DNA of 64,000 nt from Providencia rettgeri (GCF_041075285.1 NZ_CP163512.1:2666001-2730000); one strand, 5' to 3'; counted from the first letter of the stretch, positions 11,231 through 21,487 are shown. Numbers and translations are program-made. The notes: generated by a model not told the origin, from the sequence alone.

Positions 11231-11884
11231 TTAGCTGGCTTTCTTTTCCTGCTGCAAACGATACTGTACTAAATCCTCGATAGTCACAACCGTCAACCCG
11301 TGCTGCTTACCAAAAGCAGCCACTTCTGGTGTACGTGCCATTGAGCCATCATCGTTAGTCAATTCACAGAGCACACCAGCTGGCTTAAACCCTGCTAATA
11401 AGGCTAAATCGATAGTCGCTTCAGTATGACCACGACGTGCTAAGACACCGCCCTCACGAGCACGTAATGGGAAGACGTGACCAGGGTGATTAAGGTCTGC
11501 TGGCACTGCGTCATCCGCAATCGCTGCGCGAATAGTCGTGATGCGATCTGCGGCAGAAACCCCTGTGGTTACGCCATTTGCCGCTTCAATTGTCACAGTA
11601 AAACCGGTTTGATTTTGGCTGGTATTATTTTCCACCATCATTGGCAATTCCAGTTTTTTGCGACGCTCTTCTGTGATACACAAACACACAATGCCACTGC
11701 TGTAGCGAATGGTAAATGCCATTTGCTCTACAGTCATGGTTTCAGCAGCAAAAACTAAGTCACCTTCATTCTCACGATCTTCATCGTCCAGAACAAGGAC
11801 ACCTTTACCTTGGCGCAAGGCCTCGATAGCTTTTTCAACACGTTCGATTGGATTACCGAATTCGGAAAGTAGCGTATGATCCAT
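11231..11884 (-). CDS. ribB: 3,4-dihydroxy-2-butanone 4-phosphate synthase
   Basis: RibB converts ribulose 5-phosphate into formate and 3,4-dihydroxy-2-butanone 4-phosphate, the four-carbon precursor of riboflavin. The 217-residue protein matches E. coli RibB throughout, with the acidic loop [10 protein letters not shown] near residue 34, GHVFPLRA, and [10 protein letters not shown] with the catalytic histidine. There is no fused GTP cyclohydrolase II domain. Start ATG at 11884 follows AAGAGG. An FMN riboswitch lies about 165 bp upstream in the leader, so expression should fall when FMN is plentiful. Confidence 0.97.
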   Translation of the reverse strand: MDHTLLSEFGNPIERVEKAIEALRQGKGVLVLDDEDRENEGDLVFAAETMTVEQMAFTIRYSSGIVCLCITEERRKKLELPMMVENNTSQNQTGFTVTIEAANGVTTGVSAADRITTIRAAIADDAVPADLNHPGHVFPLRAREGGVLARRGHTEATIDLALLAGFKPAGVLCELTNDDGSMARTPEVAAFGKQHGLTVVTIEDLVQYRLQQEKKAS

Positions 11885-12049
11885 GGTAAAAAACCTCTTA
11901 AATAGTTATTAACTAGTTACCAGAATCAAGGCAGTCTTAGGAGTACGAGAAATGATGAATAAATAAATTACCTATAAGTGGCAACCTACCTACTCAGGTA
12001 TGCAGAACATCTCTGTGCAATACCGCACAAGCATGCAGATACAGTTAAT

Positions 12050-12193
12050 TCTCTCCCATCCGGACTATAACCGTCGGCTCCAGATTCACACTGGATCTGC
12101 TGACCTTTACCACCGAAATGATAAAGCGCTCGCGGGCTTCATGCGCGTTGCATGTTACCGCCGGTGGGGACTTTCACCCCGCCCTGAGATAAA
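12050..12193 (-). promoter_or_regulatory. FMN riboswitch (RFN element) of ribB
   Basis: On the minus strand the element opens CAGGGCGGGGTGAAAGTCCCC and closes AGTCCGGATGGGAGAGA, with ACCGGCGGTAA, AGCCCGCGAGC, GGTCAGCAGATCC and GGAGCCGACGGTTATAG between them; these are the conserved RFN boxes in order. FMN binding should switch off ribB. Between the aptamer and ribB no hairpin with a strong U tract is obvious, so control by masking the ribosome site is possible, but this is an inference. Confidence 0.95.
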
Positions 12194-12326
12194 CGCGATC
12201 AATATAACGCCAATAATTCAACTACGCAACGATGATATTCAAAACTGGCGAGCCACTCACACTTTTAGACAAAAAATATGAATAAAAACTTAGTGTTACC
12301 AACACTCTTTTTTCACCTTTTAATTT

Positions 12327-12748
12327 CTCTAAATAATTCCCGTTGTCGCTAGGCGGCGAAATTGAGTCAGCCTTAGGAGCATACAAAAGCAGGTGACTAA
12401 GGTGGCGAAATAAAGCCAACAACGCGACAGCGTGAAGTATGACGGCTAGATGGTACTTTTCCCTAAATAGGTGCTTTTCTCTAAATAATTCCCGTTGTCG
12501 CTAGGTGGCGAAATTGAGTCAGCCTTAGGAGCATACAAAAGCAGGTGACTAAGGTGACGAAATAAAGCCAACAACGCGACAGCGGGAAGTATGACGTCTA
12601 GATGGTACTTTTCTCTAAATAGGTACTTTTCTCTAAATAATTCCCGTTGTCGCTAGGCGGCGAAATTGAGTCAGCCTTAGGAGCATACAAAAGCAGGTGA
12701 CTAAGGTGACGAAATAAAGCCAACAACGCGACAGCGTGAAGTATGACG
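12327..12748. repeat. Three tandem ERIC-like repeats, third sequence type (copies E, F, G)
   Basis: Copies begin CTCTAAATAATTCCCGTTGT at about 12327, 12479 and 12632 and end GACAGCGTGAAGTATGACG (GGGAAG in copy F). The cores read GGAGCATACAAAAGCAGGTG. The spacers are also alike (CTAGATGGTACTTTTC, CTAAATAGGT), so the period is about 152 bp and the block is a true tandem array of ERIC unit plus spacer. It lies between the ribB leader and ubiK; no gene is present between 12194 and 12826. Confidence 0.88.
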
Positions 12749-12826
12749 AGAAAAGGGGTTTATTACCGCAACAAGAGCTATTACACTACCCCTAACTCAT
12801 TTCTTTGAAAATTTAAGGACCCGTGA

Positions 12827-13093
12827 ATGCTCGATCCGAAAAAACTTGAACAGGTTGCTCGCCAAATTCAAGGCGCATTACCGCAAGGCGTACGTGATTT
12901 AGGTGAAGATTTTGATAAAAAGCTGCGTTCACTATTACAATCACAGCTGGGTAAATTAGACTTAGTCAGTCGTGAAGAGTTTGATATTCAAACTCAAGTC
13001 TTATTACGTACCCGTGAAAAATTAGCCAAAATGGAACAACGCATCAGTGCGCTTGAAGCCAAACTAAATACCGAAGAAAAAGCAGCAGAGTAA
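12827..13093 (+). CDS. ubiK: Ubiquinone biosynthesis accessory factor UbiK
   Basis: UbiK (formerly YqiC) is a small membrane-associated coiled-coil protein that supports aerobic ubiquinone synthesis with UbiJ. The 88-residue sequence matches E. coli YqiC: amphipathic N-terminal helix ([14 protein letters not shown]), central [21 protein letters not shown], and a C-terminal coiled coil ([22 protein letters not shown]). Start ATG at 12827 follows TTTAAGGA. It has its own terminator and stands alone between the ERIC array and the hicAB remnant. Confidence 0.95.
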   Translation: MLDPKKLEQVARQIQGALPQGVRDLGEDFDKKLRSLLQSQLGKLDLVSREEFDIQTQVLLRTREKLAKMEQRISALEAKLNTEEKAAE

Positions 13094-13100
13094 CCGAATA

Positions 13101-13131
13101 GTGACGCCCTAATTGGCGTCACATTTTTATT
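13101..13131 (+). terminator. Rho-independent terminator of ubiK
   Basis: A perfect eight-pair stem, GTGACGCC and GGCGTCAC, around CTAATT, followed by ATTTTTATT. Confidence 0.9.
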
Positions 13132-13167
13132 GATTAGACACTCACTCTGGTTCCAATAACTGGATGA

Positions 13168-13471
13168 TTACTGGTTTTTAGAGATATTATGTGCGGCTGT
13201 CGCTGTAGTTAAATAAGCGTCTAAGCGACTAGGATAACGTAACGTAAATGGCTTCACCGTATCTTCTTCTTTAACTGCCGGTACACCTTCCTCATTACAA
13301 CTTGCAATATACTCATCGAGTGATGATTTTGCCTTCTTTTTCCCTTCAATACTATCGGAAAAAAAATCCCCCCCCACTTACATCCAAAAGCTGGTCACGA
13401 AAGGCTTTAATGTCTACTTTATAGGTAACAGAAGCAGGATGCTCATTAATCGCGCCTTTATCCATTACCAT
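13168..13471 (-). pseudogene. Decayed HicB-type antitoxin gene with frameshift
   Basis: On the minus strand two frames join across a run of eight G and eight T. The first reads from 13471 (MDKGAINEHPASVTYKVDIK, then FRDQLLDVSG); the second continues DFFSDSIEGKKKAKSSLDEY to ISKNQ at 13168. The pattern (small beta-rich N-terminus, FFSDSIEG, SLDEYIASCNEEG, then a basic FTLRYPSRLDAYL ribbon-helix-helix start) is that of HicB antitoxins with an RHH tail. The RHH domain stops after its first helix, so DNA binding should be lost. The residues MDKGAIN at the start resemble the C-terminal part of HicA, suggesting the two genes are fused by a deletion. Family assignment is from recalled patterns, not a search. 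Confidence 0.6.
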
Positions 13472-13580
13472 TTTTAATTTTGTCGTCGAGATGATTGATT
13501 AAACTAGCCACATTATCCCATCTGATGGTCGATTTAGGTGGAATAATCAGTATATCAACCATCGTTTTACCGTGCTTTGC
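13458..13580 (-). pseudogene. HicA-type mRNA-interferase toxin remnant
   Basis: Read on the minus strand, codons from 13580 give KHGKTMVDI, then PPKSTIRWDNVASLINHLDD, then KIKNGNG and a stop at 13458. Known HicA proteins begin with a KHRKTL-like segment followed by IRWxxIxSLL and a G-NGSR turn, so this is the first half of a HicA-like toxin. The part with the catalytic histidine (usually in a FHRPH-type motif) is missing, and no start codon lies in frame upstream because TAG precedes it. The remnant runs into the hicB remnant in another frame. It cannot make an active toxin. Assignment rests on pattern recall. Confidence 0.55.
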
Positions 13581-13648
13581 CCCCTACGCCCTGATTTTGA
13601 TGCTTGTCTATTCCATGACATCAGTTGCTATTCAAATTATCTGGATAT

Positions 13649-13686
13649 TAAAAAACCCAGCTTCGGCAGATCAGCAAAGCTGGGTT
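13649..13686 (-). terminator. Rho-independent terminator of hldE
   Basis: On the minus strand AACCCAGCTT pairs with AAGCTGGGTT, followed by TTTTTAATA. It starts about 35 bp after the hldE stop. Confidence 0.88.
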
Positions 13687-13721
13687 ATCGACAATTAATA
13701 AGCTAATCAGTGATTAGTTAA

Positions 13722-15149
13722 TCAACTGGTTTTCATAATATTTTTAATGATATTTGTCGTTGAAATACCATCTTCAAAATTTAGCACTTTCACTTCACCG
13801 CCCGCAGCCCAAACCTCTGCGCTGCCTGCAATCTCTTCGGGACGATAATCACCACCTTTGACAAGTATATCTGGCAAGATCTCAGCAATTAAACGTTGCG
13901 GTGTATCTTCTTCAAAAGCGACGACCCAATCCACTGCACCTAATGCACCTAAAACGGTCATGCGCTGTTCTAATGGGTTGACTGGACGTGTTTCACCTTT
14001 AAGGCGGCGAGTCGATGCATCACTATTTACGGCGACAATCAGTCTATCACCCAGTTTACGCGCATTGGCTAAATATGAAACATGCCCTGCATGTAGAATA
14101 TCAAAGCAGCCGTTGGTCATCACCACACGCTCACCACGTTGCCTTGCATCGGCAACAGCCTGTTTGAGTTCACTCTCTGTCATCACCCCAAAGCCCGTAT
14201 CCGCACGACCACGAATAGCATTTTCCAATTCGATAGGGGAAACGGTGGATGTTCCTAGTTTACCGACAACAACCCCCGCCGCTGCATTCGCTAATGCACA
14301 GGCTTCATGTAATGGGCGACCGGAAGCTATTGATGCCGCTAATACACCAATCACGGTATCACCTGCACCGGTGACATCAAACACCTCTTGTGCTTGCGTA
14401 GGTAAATGCAATGGGGCTTCATCACGACGGATCAGACTCATGCCTTGCTCTGAACGCGTAATCAATAGGGCCTTTAACTCCAAGGAATTGAGTAACGCCA
14501 TGCCCTTTTCTTCAACCTCTTGATTGTTCTTGCAAGGTCCAACAATGGCTTCAAATTCAGACATATTTGGCGTCAATAATGTTGCACCACGGTAGCGATC
14601 GAAATTATTCCCTTTCGGATCAATCAGCACAGGTACACCCGCTTTATTGGCTAACGCAATCATTTTTTCAACATGTGTTAATGCGCCTTTTGCATAGTCA
14701 GATAACACTAACGCTCCAATATGCGGCAAAGCTTGCTCAATACGCTCTAGAACCGGAGCCACATCAACATTGTCGAAACCTTCTTCAAAATCAAGGCGGA
14801 TCAGTTGCTGGTTACGAGATAACACACGTAATTTTGTAATGGTTGGGTGTGTCGGGATCGCCACAAAATCACAACGAACCTGTACCGCATTTAAATTTTT
14901 CGTTAAGGCTTTCGCAGCATCGTCAATCCCCGTTAACCCCACAAGGCGGGAGTTTGCACCCAATGATGCAATATTCATCGCAACGTTAGCGGCACCACCA
15001 GGGCGCTCTTCTACCATCGTTACTTTCACAACAGGCACTGGGGCTTCAGGGGAAATACGGTTTGCAGGGCCATGCCAATAACGGTCTAACATCACGTCAC
15101 CAACCACCAGCACACCGGCTTTTTTGTAATCCGGAAGAGTTACTTTCAT
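13722..15149 (-). CDS. hldE: Bifunctional heptose-7-P kinase / heptose-1-P adenylyltransferase
   Basis: HldE performs two steps in making ADP-L-glycero-D-manno-heptose for the lipopolysaccharide inner core. The N-terminal ribokinase-type kinase (about residues 1-318) shows [16 protein letters not shown], and the anion-hole motif DVTGAGDTV. The C-terminal nucleotidyltransferase (about 340-475) has [16 protein letters not shown] with the HxGH motif and a late STTNIIK. At 475 residues it is close to the E. coli length. The ATG at 15149 follows GGAGTGCAGG. glnE lies 90 bp upstream on the same strand, as in E. coli. Confidence 0.97.
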   Translation of the reverse strand: MKVTLPDYKKAGVLVVGDVMLDRYWHGPANRISPEAPVPVVKVTMVEERPGGAANVAMNIASLGANSRLVGLTGIDDAAKALTKNLNAVQVRCDFVAIPTHPTITKLRVLSRNQQLIRLDFEEGFDNVDVAPVLERIEQALPHIGALVLSDYAKGALTHVEKMIALANKAGVPVLIDPKGNNFDRYRGATLLTPNMSEFEAIVGPCKNNQEVEEKGMALLNSLELKALLITRSEQGMSLIRRDEAPLHLPTQAQEVFDVTGAGDTVIGVLAASIASGRPLHEACALANAAAGVVVGKLGTSTVSPIELENAIRGRADTGFGVMTESELKQAVADARQRGERVVMTNGCFDILHAGHVSYLANARKLGDRLIVAVNSDASTRRLKGETRPVNPLEQRMTVLGALGAVDWVVAFEEDTPQRLIAEILPDILVKGGDYRPEEIAGSAEVWAAGGEVKVLNFEDGISTTNIIKNIMKTS

Positions 15150-15239
15150 CCTGCACTCCAGTTTTAAAAAGGAAATTTGATCATAATTAGCGAAATATTA
15201 GCATATTGCGCTACTTAGCTAAATAAAATACGTTTGAGC

Positions 15240-18086
15240 TTATTTGCCTAACCATTTTTGCCAACTGGCTAACACTTGCTCTCGTTGCATAGCAAACTGG
15301 TTGATATCCACACGGCTCGGTAATGACTGCAAAGCAAGATGATGCAATTCATTGCGCATGGTGACATAAGCTTGGGTTAATACGTTAGCTTCTTCTTCAG
15401 ACATAAAATCATACTGAGCCATGAGCTCAAAAATACGCACATTGTCTGACCAACGCGTTAACGCCTCGTTTTGTGAGGCAAAACGCAATACCAAATATTG
15501 TGCAATAAACTCAATATCAGTGATCCCTCCAGGATCCGCCTTTAAATCGAACTCATTGGCTTGATGGCTACCTAAATGCTGGTGCATTTTCACTCGCATA
15601 TCCCGCACTTGCTGTTGCAATGTATGCGCCTCTCTCGGCAAACAGAGTGTTTCATGGCGAATTCGGGTAAATTGCTGCTGTAATTCAGCACCACCAAACA
15701 CCATCCGCGCACGAATAAGCGCTTGGTGCTCCCATGTCCAAGCATCGTTTTTTTGGTAGTCATCAAAGGATTGGATCGTACTGACTAACATCCCTGATTC
15801 CCCTGATGGCCTTAAACGCGCATCCACTTCGTACAAAACCCCTGATGCTGTACGGGTACTAAATATGTGAATAATGCGCTGCGCAACACGCAAATAAAAC
15901 TGCCTTGCATCAATTGAACGCTCACCATTGGTGACCACATTTAATGGGCAATCAAACAGAAAAACCAAATCTAAATCAGAGCTATAGCCTAACTCCCATC
16001 CCCCTAACTTACCGTAGCCTATCACGGCAAAACCATATTGTTTGCTATCGCTTTGCGCTAAGTGGGTAGGTTCACCGTAGCGTTTCACCATTTTTTGCCA
16101 TGCTTGATGAACAACCGCATCAATAATTGCTTCTGCAAGATAGGTTAAGTGGTCGCTAACTTTCATTACTGGCAACACACCAGAAATATCTTCCGCCGCA
16201 ATGCGTAATAATTGTGCTTGTTTAAATTGGCGTAACGCTTCCAGTTGTTGTTCTTCATCCTCTTCAGGCACACGCAGCAAATATTGGCGCAATTCGTCGC
16301 GGTAAGCCGTTAATGGAAGTGGTTGATAGAGAGATTGCGGGTCAAGAAGTTCATCGAGAAGTAAAGGGTGGCGAGATAACTGCTCAGCAATCATGGGTGA
16401 AGCTGCGCACAAGCGTATAACGTGGGTGAGCACATCATCAAATTCAAGCATTAACTCAAGGTAGGTGGTTCTACTGACAATGCTAAGCAATAGGGGTGTT
16501 ATACGATCAAGCACTTGCCCTGCATCGTCACGCTCACCAATTTTTGCCAGTAATTTAGGCATTAATTCATCAAGAACATCGCGCCCTCGCGGCCCAATCG
16601 TCCGTTTATTTAAGTCATGACGGAACATTAAAATGCCATGAATGATCCGCTGCGCAATCTCTTCGTTTTTTGAGGGTAAATAAACGGCAAGTTCTTCTTT
16701 GGACAGATCGCTTTGCCACAATGTGATGTAAATTTCATCAAAAGCATCAGCATCTTCACTATCATCATCCTGTCCGATTTGCTCGGTAAAGATTTGGTGA
16801 ACCGCCGCCATTTTTTGGCTTAGAACGGGGTAAAAATCCGCCCAATCTGTAAAATTCATTCCCCAAGCTAAGCGCGCTCGGTTAAGTGCATCATCCGGTA
16901 ACGTTTGAGTTTGTTGATCATCAATGCTTTGCAGTAAATTTTCCACTCTGCGTAAGAAAATATAGCTATCTTGCAAGATATCGACCTGTTCATTTGGCAA
17001 TAACGCTAATTCGCGGATCCCTTGAAACGTAGTCAACAAGGATTGTGATTGTAAAACCGGCTCGCGCCCACCACGGATCAGTTGAAAAACTTGGGAAATA
17101 AACTCGATTTCACGGATCCCCCCGGCACCCAGTTTGATATTATCGACCAGACCACGACGGCGAACCTCACGCTCTATCATATTTTTCATATTGCGCAGCG
17201 ATTGGATCACACTGAAATCAATATAGCGGCGATAGACAAATGGACGCAGCAATTTCCGTAAGCTTTCTGCGTAATGTAGGCTATCAGGCCCCATAATCCG
17301 TGCTTTAACCATTGCATAGCGTTCCCAATCGCGCCCTTGCTCTTGGTAATAATCTTCTAGCGCCGAAAAGCTGAAGACCAGTGGACCACTATCGCCAAAA
17401 GGACGCAAACGCATATCGACACGGTAAACAAAACCGTGAACAGTGACCTGATCGAGCATACGAATAAGCTTTTGCCCTAAACGGGTAAAAAATTGGGCGT
17501 TATCCAGTTCTTTGCGACCACCTTGCGTCGCCCCGTTTTCAGGATAAGCAAAAATGAGGTCAATATCTGAGGAGAAATTCAGCTCTCGCCCCCCAAGTTT
17601 CCCCATTCCTAGCACCAATAATGGCTGTGGCTTTCCTTCATAATTACAAGGAGTTCCCCACTGCTGGCTATATTCCCGATACAGCCAATCCCTTGCCGCC
17701 ACAATTAAGGTTTCCGCTAACACACTCAACTGGTAAATAGTGTCTTGTTGCGAACAGACCGCCAAAACTTGCATCCACGTACAGCGCACCAATATTTGAT
17801 GGCGAAAAATACGAAGCACCCGCATTAAATCATCTTCGCTGGAAACAGGTGAAATCCTTTCCGCTAGCCAAGTTGCATAGTGTTGCCACTCATCAGCCTT
17901 AGGAGGGTTGACACGGATATCTAATAGAAATTGCGAATGTGCCAGAACCTGTTTAAGGGCAAAATCACTAAAAGAGAGCACTTGAACTTCATCTTCACTC
18001 AATGGCAATAAATCTGGTGCTTGCCCAGCTAACTGATTTAAAACACGTTCTTTTTGGGCTTGCAGTAAATCGGGCAGTGGATGCAT
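15240..18086 (-). CDS. glnE: Bifunctional glutamine synthetase adenylyltransferase/deadenylase
   Basis: GlnE adds or removes AMP on glutamine synthetase in response to glutamine and PII, tuning nitrogen assimilation. The 948-residue protein has the two expected nucleotidyltransferase-like domains: N-terminal deadenylase with [20 protein letters not shown], and C-terminal adenylyltransferase with [20 protein letters not shown], each followed by a VDxRLRP motif. Start ATG at 18086 is preceded by AGGA ten bases upstream. The CTAG-flanked element at 18099 begins 13 bp before the start, so the leader and any promoter must lie in that element or beyond it in ygiF. Confidence 0.97.
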   Translation of the reverse strand: MHPLPDLLQAQKERVLNQLAGQAPDLLPLSEDEVQVLSFSDFALKQVLAHSQFLLDIRVNPPKADEWQHYATWLAERISPVSSEDDLMRVLRIFRHQILVRCTWMQVLAVCSQQDTIYQLSVLAETLIVAARDWLYREYSQQWGTPCNYEGKPQPLLVLGMGKLGGRELNFSSDIDLIFAYPENGATQGGRKELDNAQFFTRLGQKLIRMLDQVTVHGFVYRVDMRLRPFGDSGPLVFSFSALEDYYQEQGRDWERYAMVKARIMGPDSLHYAESLRKLLRPFVYRRYIDFSVIQSLRNMKNMIEREVRRRGLVDNIKLGAGGIREIEFISQVFQLIRGGREPVLQSQSLLTTFQGIRELALLPNEQVDILQDSYIFLRRVENLLQSIDDQQTQTLPDDALNRARLAWGMNFTDWADFYPVLSQKMAAVHQIFTEQIGQDDDSEDADAFDEIYITLWQSDLSKEELAVYLPSKNEEIAQRIIHGILMFRHDLNKRTIGPRGRDVLDELMPKLLAKIGERDDAGQVLDRITPLLLSIVSRTTYLELMLEFDDVLTHVIRLCAASPMIAEQLSRHPLLLDELLDPQSLYQPLPLTAYRDELRQYLLRVPEEDEEQQLEALRQFKQAQLLRIAAEDISGVLPVMKVSDHLTYLAEAIIDAVVHQAWQKMVKRYGEPTHLAQSDSKQYGFAVIGYGKLGGWELGYSSDLDLVFLFDCPLNVVTNGERSIDARQFYLRVAQRIIHIFSTRTASGVLYEVDARLRPSGESGMLVSTIQSFDDYQKNDAWTWEHQALIRARMVFGGAELQQQFTRIRHETLCLPREAHTLQQQVRDMRVKMHQHLGSHQANEFDLKADPGGITDIEFIAQYLVLRFASQNEALTRWSDNVRIFELMAQYDFMSEEEANVLTQAYVTMRNELHHLALQSLPSRVDINQFAMQREQVLASWQKWLGK

Positions 18087-18098
18087 GTTATTCGTATC

Positions 18099-18362
18099 CT
18101 AGGGGCTGTTGACCTTTGTGGATTTTTATCGCTAAAAAAGGTCAAAAAGCAACCCAAAAATTGATAAATATGTAAATCAAACTAACTGACGATTATTTGA
18201 ATGAAATCCGCTGTTTAAACGCAGCCCTATGGGCTTGATTAAAGCGCGTTTCACCCATTTGGCACTACATTGAGGTTCGCCAAGTGCACTAGGCGAACCT
18301 CCCCTTGCCTAACATAGCGCTAATTCGAATAAGAACCGCTATTAAAGATAAACAGCCTCTAG
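18099..18362. mobile_element. MITE-like element, ~256 bp, flanked by CTAG
   Basis: The ends GGGCTGTTGACCTTT (18103 on) and, inverted, AGGCTGTTTATCTTT (to 18358) match at 12 of 15 positions. Both ends are bounded by CTAG (18099-18102 and 18359-18362), which looks like a 4-bp target duplication of the type made by some IS5-family transposases. No reading frame of useful length lies inside, so it is non-autonomous. It contains a hairpin (GGTTCGCC and GGCGAACC, about 18273-18300). The left end is 13 bp from glnE and the right CTAG contains the TAG stop of ygiF. A shortened relative is at 22664. Confidence 0.75.
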
Positions 18363-19321
18363 TGGTCTTCTTGGTAAGTTAACGCACTTAACCACTGAAT
18401 AAAGGCCAGCTTACATTTTAGCCATTGGCTGCTATAACAAAACTCATCCGCACTAATCGCTTCATTAGCAATATCTAAACGTAATTGGTCTAATGGCGTG
18501 TCATGAATAAAATGTGGTGCTGAGTTTTGATAATGCACTAAAAATGCTTGAACAAAACGCAGAAATTCCACAAAGCCTTGGCGAGCGTCCTTTTCCCCAG
18601 CCAGCCAATATATTTCATGTTGCTGACACAAGAGTTGCATATGCGTCAGTGATTTTTCAATTGGCTGCTGCTCATAATCAAACAGTGTATCAGGGCGGGT
18701 CAATAGCGAGTTAGCGGGTGAAAGCAGTGAATATCCTCGAGCTGCTTTACTGAGGGATGAGAGAGACAGCCCATCAATATCTGCAAATTTTTTCGCTAAG
18801 TTAAGCACATCAGCAATAAAGCCTTTTTTGAGTTCTAATTCAAACTCTTGGATCGGCAAATCCTTTGCTCCTGCGGATATTTCACCTTGATCAAGTACCA
18901 CTTCAATCTCACTATCTTCAAAAGCCACTAACCATTTTTCACGGGTAAAATTAGTGCTAAACAGCACACTGAGATCTGATTGTAATGCAGCAATATCTGT
19001 ACCTTCAGGCCAGATTTCCGCAGGAAACGCCGCGAGGTTAAGCTCTGGAGAGTCAATATCCACATTGTATTCCGGACGCTGATGCAAACCACTAATTGCC
19101 TGACCCGCCGTTTTCATCGTCATTTCATAGTGCCCATCGCAACCACGAATGCGCAGCCCCATGTCCCATTGACGTAGTTGCTTTTGTGGCGTGTCAAAAT
19201 AAATATTGGTTAACTTCGTTGGCGCACTATACTGGTGGGGCAATGTCGATATACTCTGACGAACAGCCTCTATGGCATCACTTTTAGCGGCTAATTTGAG
19301 TTCAACCTCGACGTGGCTCAT
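18359..19321 (-). CDS. ygiF: YgiF-type inorganic triphosphatase, CYTH domain with shortened CHAD domain
   Basis: YgiF hydrolyses inorganic triphosphate. The CYTH tunnel domain is complete (about 1-200): the signature VEVELKL (ExExK form), LTNIYFDTPQ, MGLRIRG, YEMTMK, LHQRPEYN and LSSLSKAARGYSLL are all visible. The following CHAD helical region, which makes E. coli YgiF 433 residues long, stops here at residue 320 after WLSALTYQEDH. The TAG stop is the CTAG that flanks the mobile element at 18362, so about 110 C-terminal residues were probably lost on insertion. CYTH catalysis may survive. Start ATG at 19321. It is divergent from ygiM and upstream of glnE, as in E. coli. Confidence 0.9.
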   Translation of the reverse strand: MSHVEVELKLAAKSDAIEAVRQSISTLPHQYSAPTKLTNIYFDTPQKQLRQWDMGLRIRGCDGHYEMTMKTAGQAISGLHQRPEYNVDIDSPELNLAAFPAEIWPEGTDIAALQSDLSVLFSTNFTREKWLVAFEDSEIEVVLDQGEISAGAKDLPIQEFELELKKGFIADVLNLAKKFADIDGLSLSSLSKAARGYSLLSPANSLLTRPDTLFDYEQQPIEKSLTHMQLLCQQHEIYWLAGEKDARQGFVEFLRFVQAFLVHYQNSAPHFIHDTPLDQLRLDIANEAISADEFCYSSQWLKCKLAFIQWLSALTYQEDH

Positions 19322-19601
19322 ACATATCCTTATTTAATAATTTCACTGCCCTCATCTTACCCCAAACCAGCGATGCTGAGAAAAGAAACTGTATTGAAAT
19401 CAAAAATTCTCTCGACCTGATTTCTTTTAGAGAGTTATCTTGAAAAAAGAGTAAAAATAAGCGTAATTTAGACAGTTAGGATAGTTCTCATTATCCTTTA
19501 GAGTACCAAAACATCCGTGTTTAGGGTTTGCACCCTGCCACTTTACTTATTAGTATTCAATGCATATCACATTCATTCACCACCAAAAGACTGAAAATAC
19601 C

Positions 19602-20216
19602 ATGCGAAAAATTCCATTATTATTAATTTCAATCATGGGGCTGGGCCTTTCCTTAAACACACAAGCAGCAGAAAAACGTTATGTTTCAGATGATTTATCG
19701 ACATATGTCCATAGCGGTCCTAGCATAAAATATCGTATCGTAGGCACTCTCAACGCAGGGGAGGAAGTTGAACTGATTTCGACTGACAATAAATTCGCCC
19801 AAGTGCGTGATGACAAAGGTAGAACGGTTTGGCTCCCCGTTGATCAAATCAGCGATAAGCCAAGCATGAAAACACGCATTCCAGAACTGGAAGCAGAAAA
19901 CCAAAAACTCCGCCAACAGTTAGATAATATCGACAGCACATGGAACACGCGAACCGCTGATATGCAGCAGAAAGTCGCTGATAACGACAATATCGTTCGT
20001 CAGCTGAAAGCGGAAAATGAAAAATTAAAAAATGAATTAATCAAGTCTGGCAAAAAGCTCGAAATTGCAGAAGTAAACCTTGACGACCGTCGTCGTGAAT
20101 TGATTTTACAATGGTTTATGTACGGTGGTGGCGTTGCTGGAGCAGGCTTAATTCTCGGTTTAATTTTACCGCACCTTATTCCTCGTCGTAAAAAACGTAA
20201 CGATGGTTGGATGTAA
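19602..20216 (+). CDS. ygiM: YgiM, SH3-domain membrane protein
   Basis: This 204-residue protein matches the YgiM family (TIGR04211). It has a signal peptide to about residue 22 (LNTQAA), a bacterial SH3 domain at about 25-90 (RYVSDDLSTYVHSGPSIKYR, GTLNAGEEVEL), a coiled coil at about 95-165, and a C-terminal transmembrane helix (ILQWFMYGGGVAGAGLILGL) ending in basic RRKKR. The function is unknown. The frame is open from 19560, but the ATG at 19602 begins a proper signal peptide and agrees with E. coli. cca starts 16 bp downstream, so the two are co-transcribed. Confidence 0.93.
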   Translation: MRKIPLLLISIMGLGLSLNTQAAEKRYVSDDLSTYVHSGPSIKYRIVGTLNAGEEVELISTDNKFAQVRDDKGRTVWLPVDQISDKPSMKTRIPELEAENQKLRQQLDNIDSTWNTRTADMQQKVADNDNIVRQLKAENEKLKNELIKSGKKLEIAEVNLDDRRRELILQWFMYGGGVAGAGLILGLILPHLIPRRKKRNDGWM

Positions 20217-20231
20217 TTTAAGGTTATTACG

Positions 20232-21476
20232 ATGAAAGTATACCTCGTCGGTGGTGCTGTCCGTGATCAACTTCTTGGACTCCCTATCTCTGATAGGGAT
20301 TTTGTGGTGGTTGGTGCAACACCTGAAGCCATGCTTGCAGAAGGTTTTCAACAGGTTGGGAAAGATTTTCCCGTTTTTTTGCACCCGAAAACCCATGAAG
20401 AATATGCTTTAGCCCGAACTGAACGGAAAATTGGGGCTGGCTATACTGGTTTTAGTTGCTACAGTGCACCAGATGTCACTATCGAAGATGACTTATTGCG
20501 TCGGGATCTCACCATTAATGCCATCGCACAAAGTGATTCAGGGGAAATTGTCGACCCGTTCAACGGGGTAGATGACCTCGAAAAACGGGTTTTGCGCCAT
20601 GTTTCTGATGCGTTCACTGAAGATCCTTTACGCGTTTTACGGGTCGCACGTTTTGCCGCCCGCTATTTCGCACTCGGTTTCACTATCGCCCCTGAAACTC
20701 TAAAGCTAATGCAGTCGATGGCGACGACGGGGGAGTTGTCGCACTTAACGGCAGAGCGCGTTTGGGTTGAAACCGAAAAAGCCCTCAAATCGAATGCGCC
20801 ACACATTTATTTCGATGTTTTGCGACAATGTGGTGCACTTGCGGTGTTATTTCCTGAAATTGATAATTTATTTGGTATTCCAGCCCCTGAAAAATGGCAC
20901 CCCGAAATCGATACAGGGATCCATACTTTAATGGTAATGAAAGTCATTGCCACCTTGTCTGATGATGTAAACATTCGCTTTGCAGCCCTTTGCCATGATC
21001 TCGGAAAAGCCCTTACACCTCGTGATATTTGGCCAAGTCACCCTCAACATGGGGAAGCGGGCATTGCGCTCATTGAACAGCTTTGTGCTCGCCTTAGAGT
21101 ACCAACCGATGCGCGAGATTTAGCCCGCTTAGCCGCGCGATATCACGATAAGATCCACATTATCAACAGATTATCAGCACATGATTTAGTGGCTATTTTT
21201 GATGGTTTAGATAGCTGGCGCAAGCCCGAGCGTATTGTACAACTCAGTTTGATCAGCGAAGCGGATGCTAGAGGACGACTAGGCCTCGAACAGCAAGCCT
21301 ATCCTCAAGGAGAATTCCTCCGCGAAGCATTTACTATTGCACAAGAGGTAAAGGTAAAACCGATTGTTGAGCAAGGGTTTAAAGGACCTGAAATTCGCCA
21401 AGAACTGACGCGCCAACGCATTGCGCACATTGCCAATTGGCAGCAACAACAGCAAATTCTTAAGATGAACCTATAA
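20232..21476 (+). CDS. cca: Multifunctional CCA tRNA nucleotidyltransferase
   Basis: Cca adds or repairs the 3' CCA end of tRNAs without a template. The 414-residue protein has the class II signature [22 protein letters not shown] with the metal-binding DRD, the nucleotide-selecting [10 protein letters not shown] and [16 protein letters not shown], and a C-terminal HD phosphohydrolase domain ([17 protein letters not shown]) that gives phosphatase and phosphodiesterase activity in E. coli. Start ATG at 20232 follows AAGG. The convergent folB follows directly; E. coli has bacA between the two, which is missing here. Confidence 0.97.
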   Translation: MKVYLVGGAVRDQLLGLPISDRDFVVVGATPEAMLAEGFQQVGKDFPVFLHPKTHEEYALARTERKIGAGYTGFSCYSAPDVTIEDDLLRRDLTINAIAQSDSGEIVDPFNGVDDLEKRVLRHVSDAFTEDPLRVLRVARFAARYFALGFTIAPETLKLMQSMATTGELSHLTAERVWVETEKALKSNAPHIYFDVLRQCGALAVLFPEIDNLFGIPAPEKWHPEIDTGIHTLMVMKVIATLSDDVNIRFAALCHDLGKALTPRDIWPSHPQHGEAGIALIEQLCARLRVPTDARDLARLAARYHDKIHIINRLSAHDLVAIFDGLDSWRKPERIVQLSLISEADARGRLGLEQQAYPQGEFLREAFTIAQEVKVKPIVEQGFKGPEIRQELTRQRIAHIANWQQQQQILKMNL

Positions 21477-21487
21477 AGATAAATGAT

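Noticed and set aside
12327..12748. Direct repeats with regular spacing, considered as a CRISPR array
   Set aside because: Units are ~117 bp with near-identical spacers and ERIC ends; a CRISPR array has 21-48 bp repeats with unique spacers, and there are no cas genes.
13495..13698. 67-codon hydrophobic frame on the plus strand (possible small membrane protein or toxin)
   Set aside because: It is the complement of the hicA remnant and runs through the hldE terminator hairpin; the hydrophobicity is explained by the opposite-strand codons and there is no good ribosome site.
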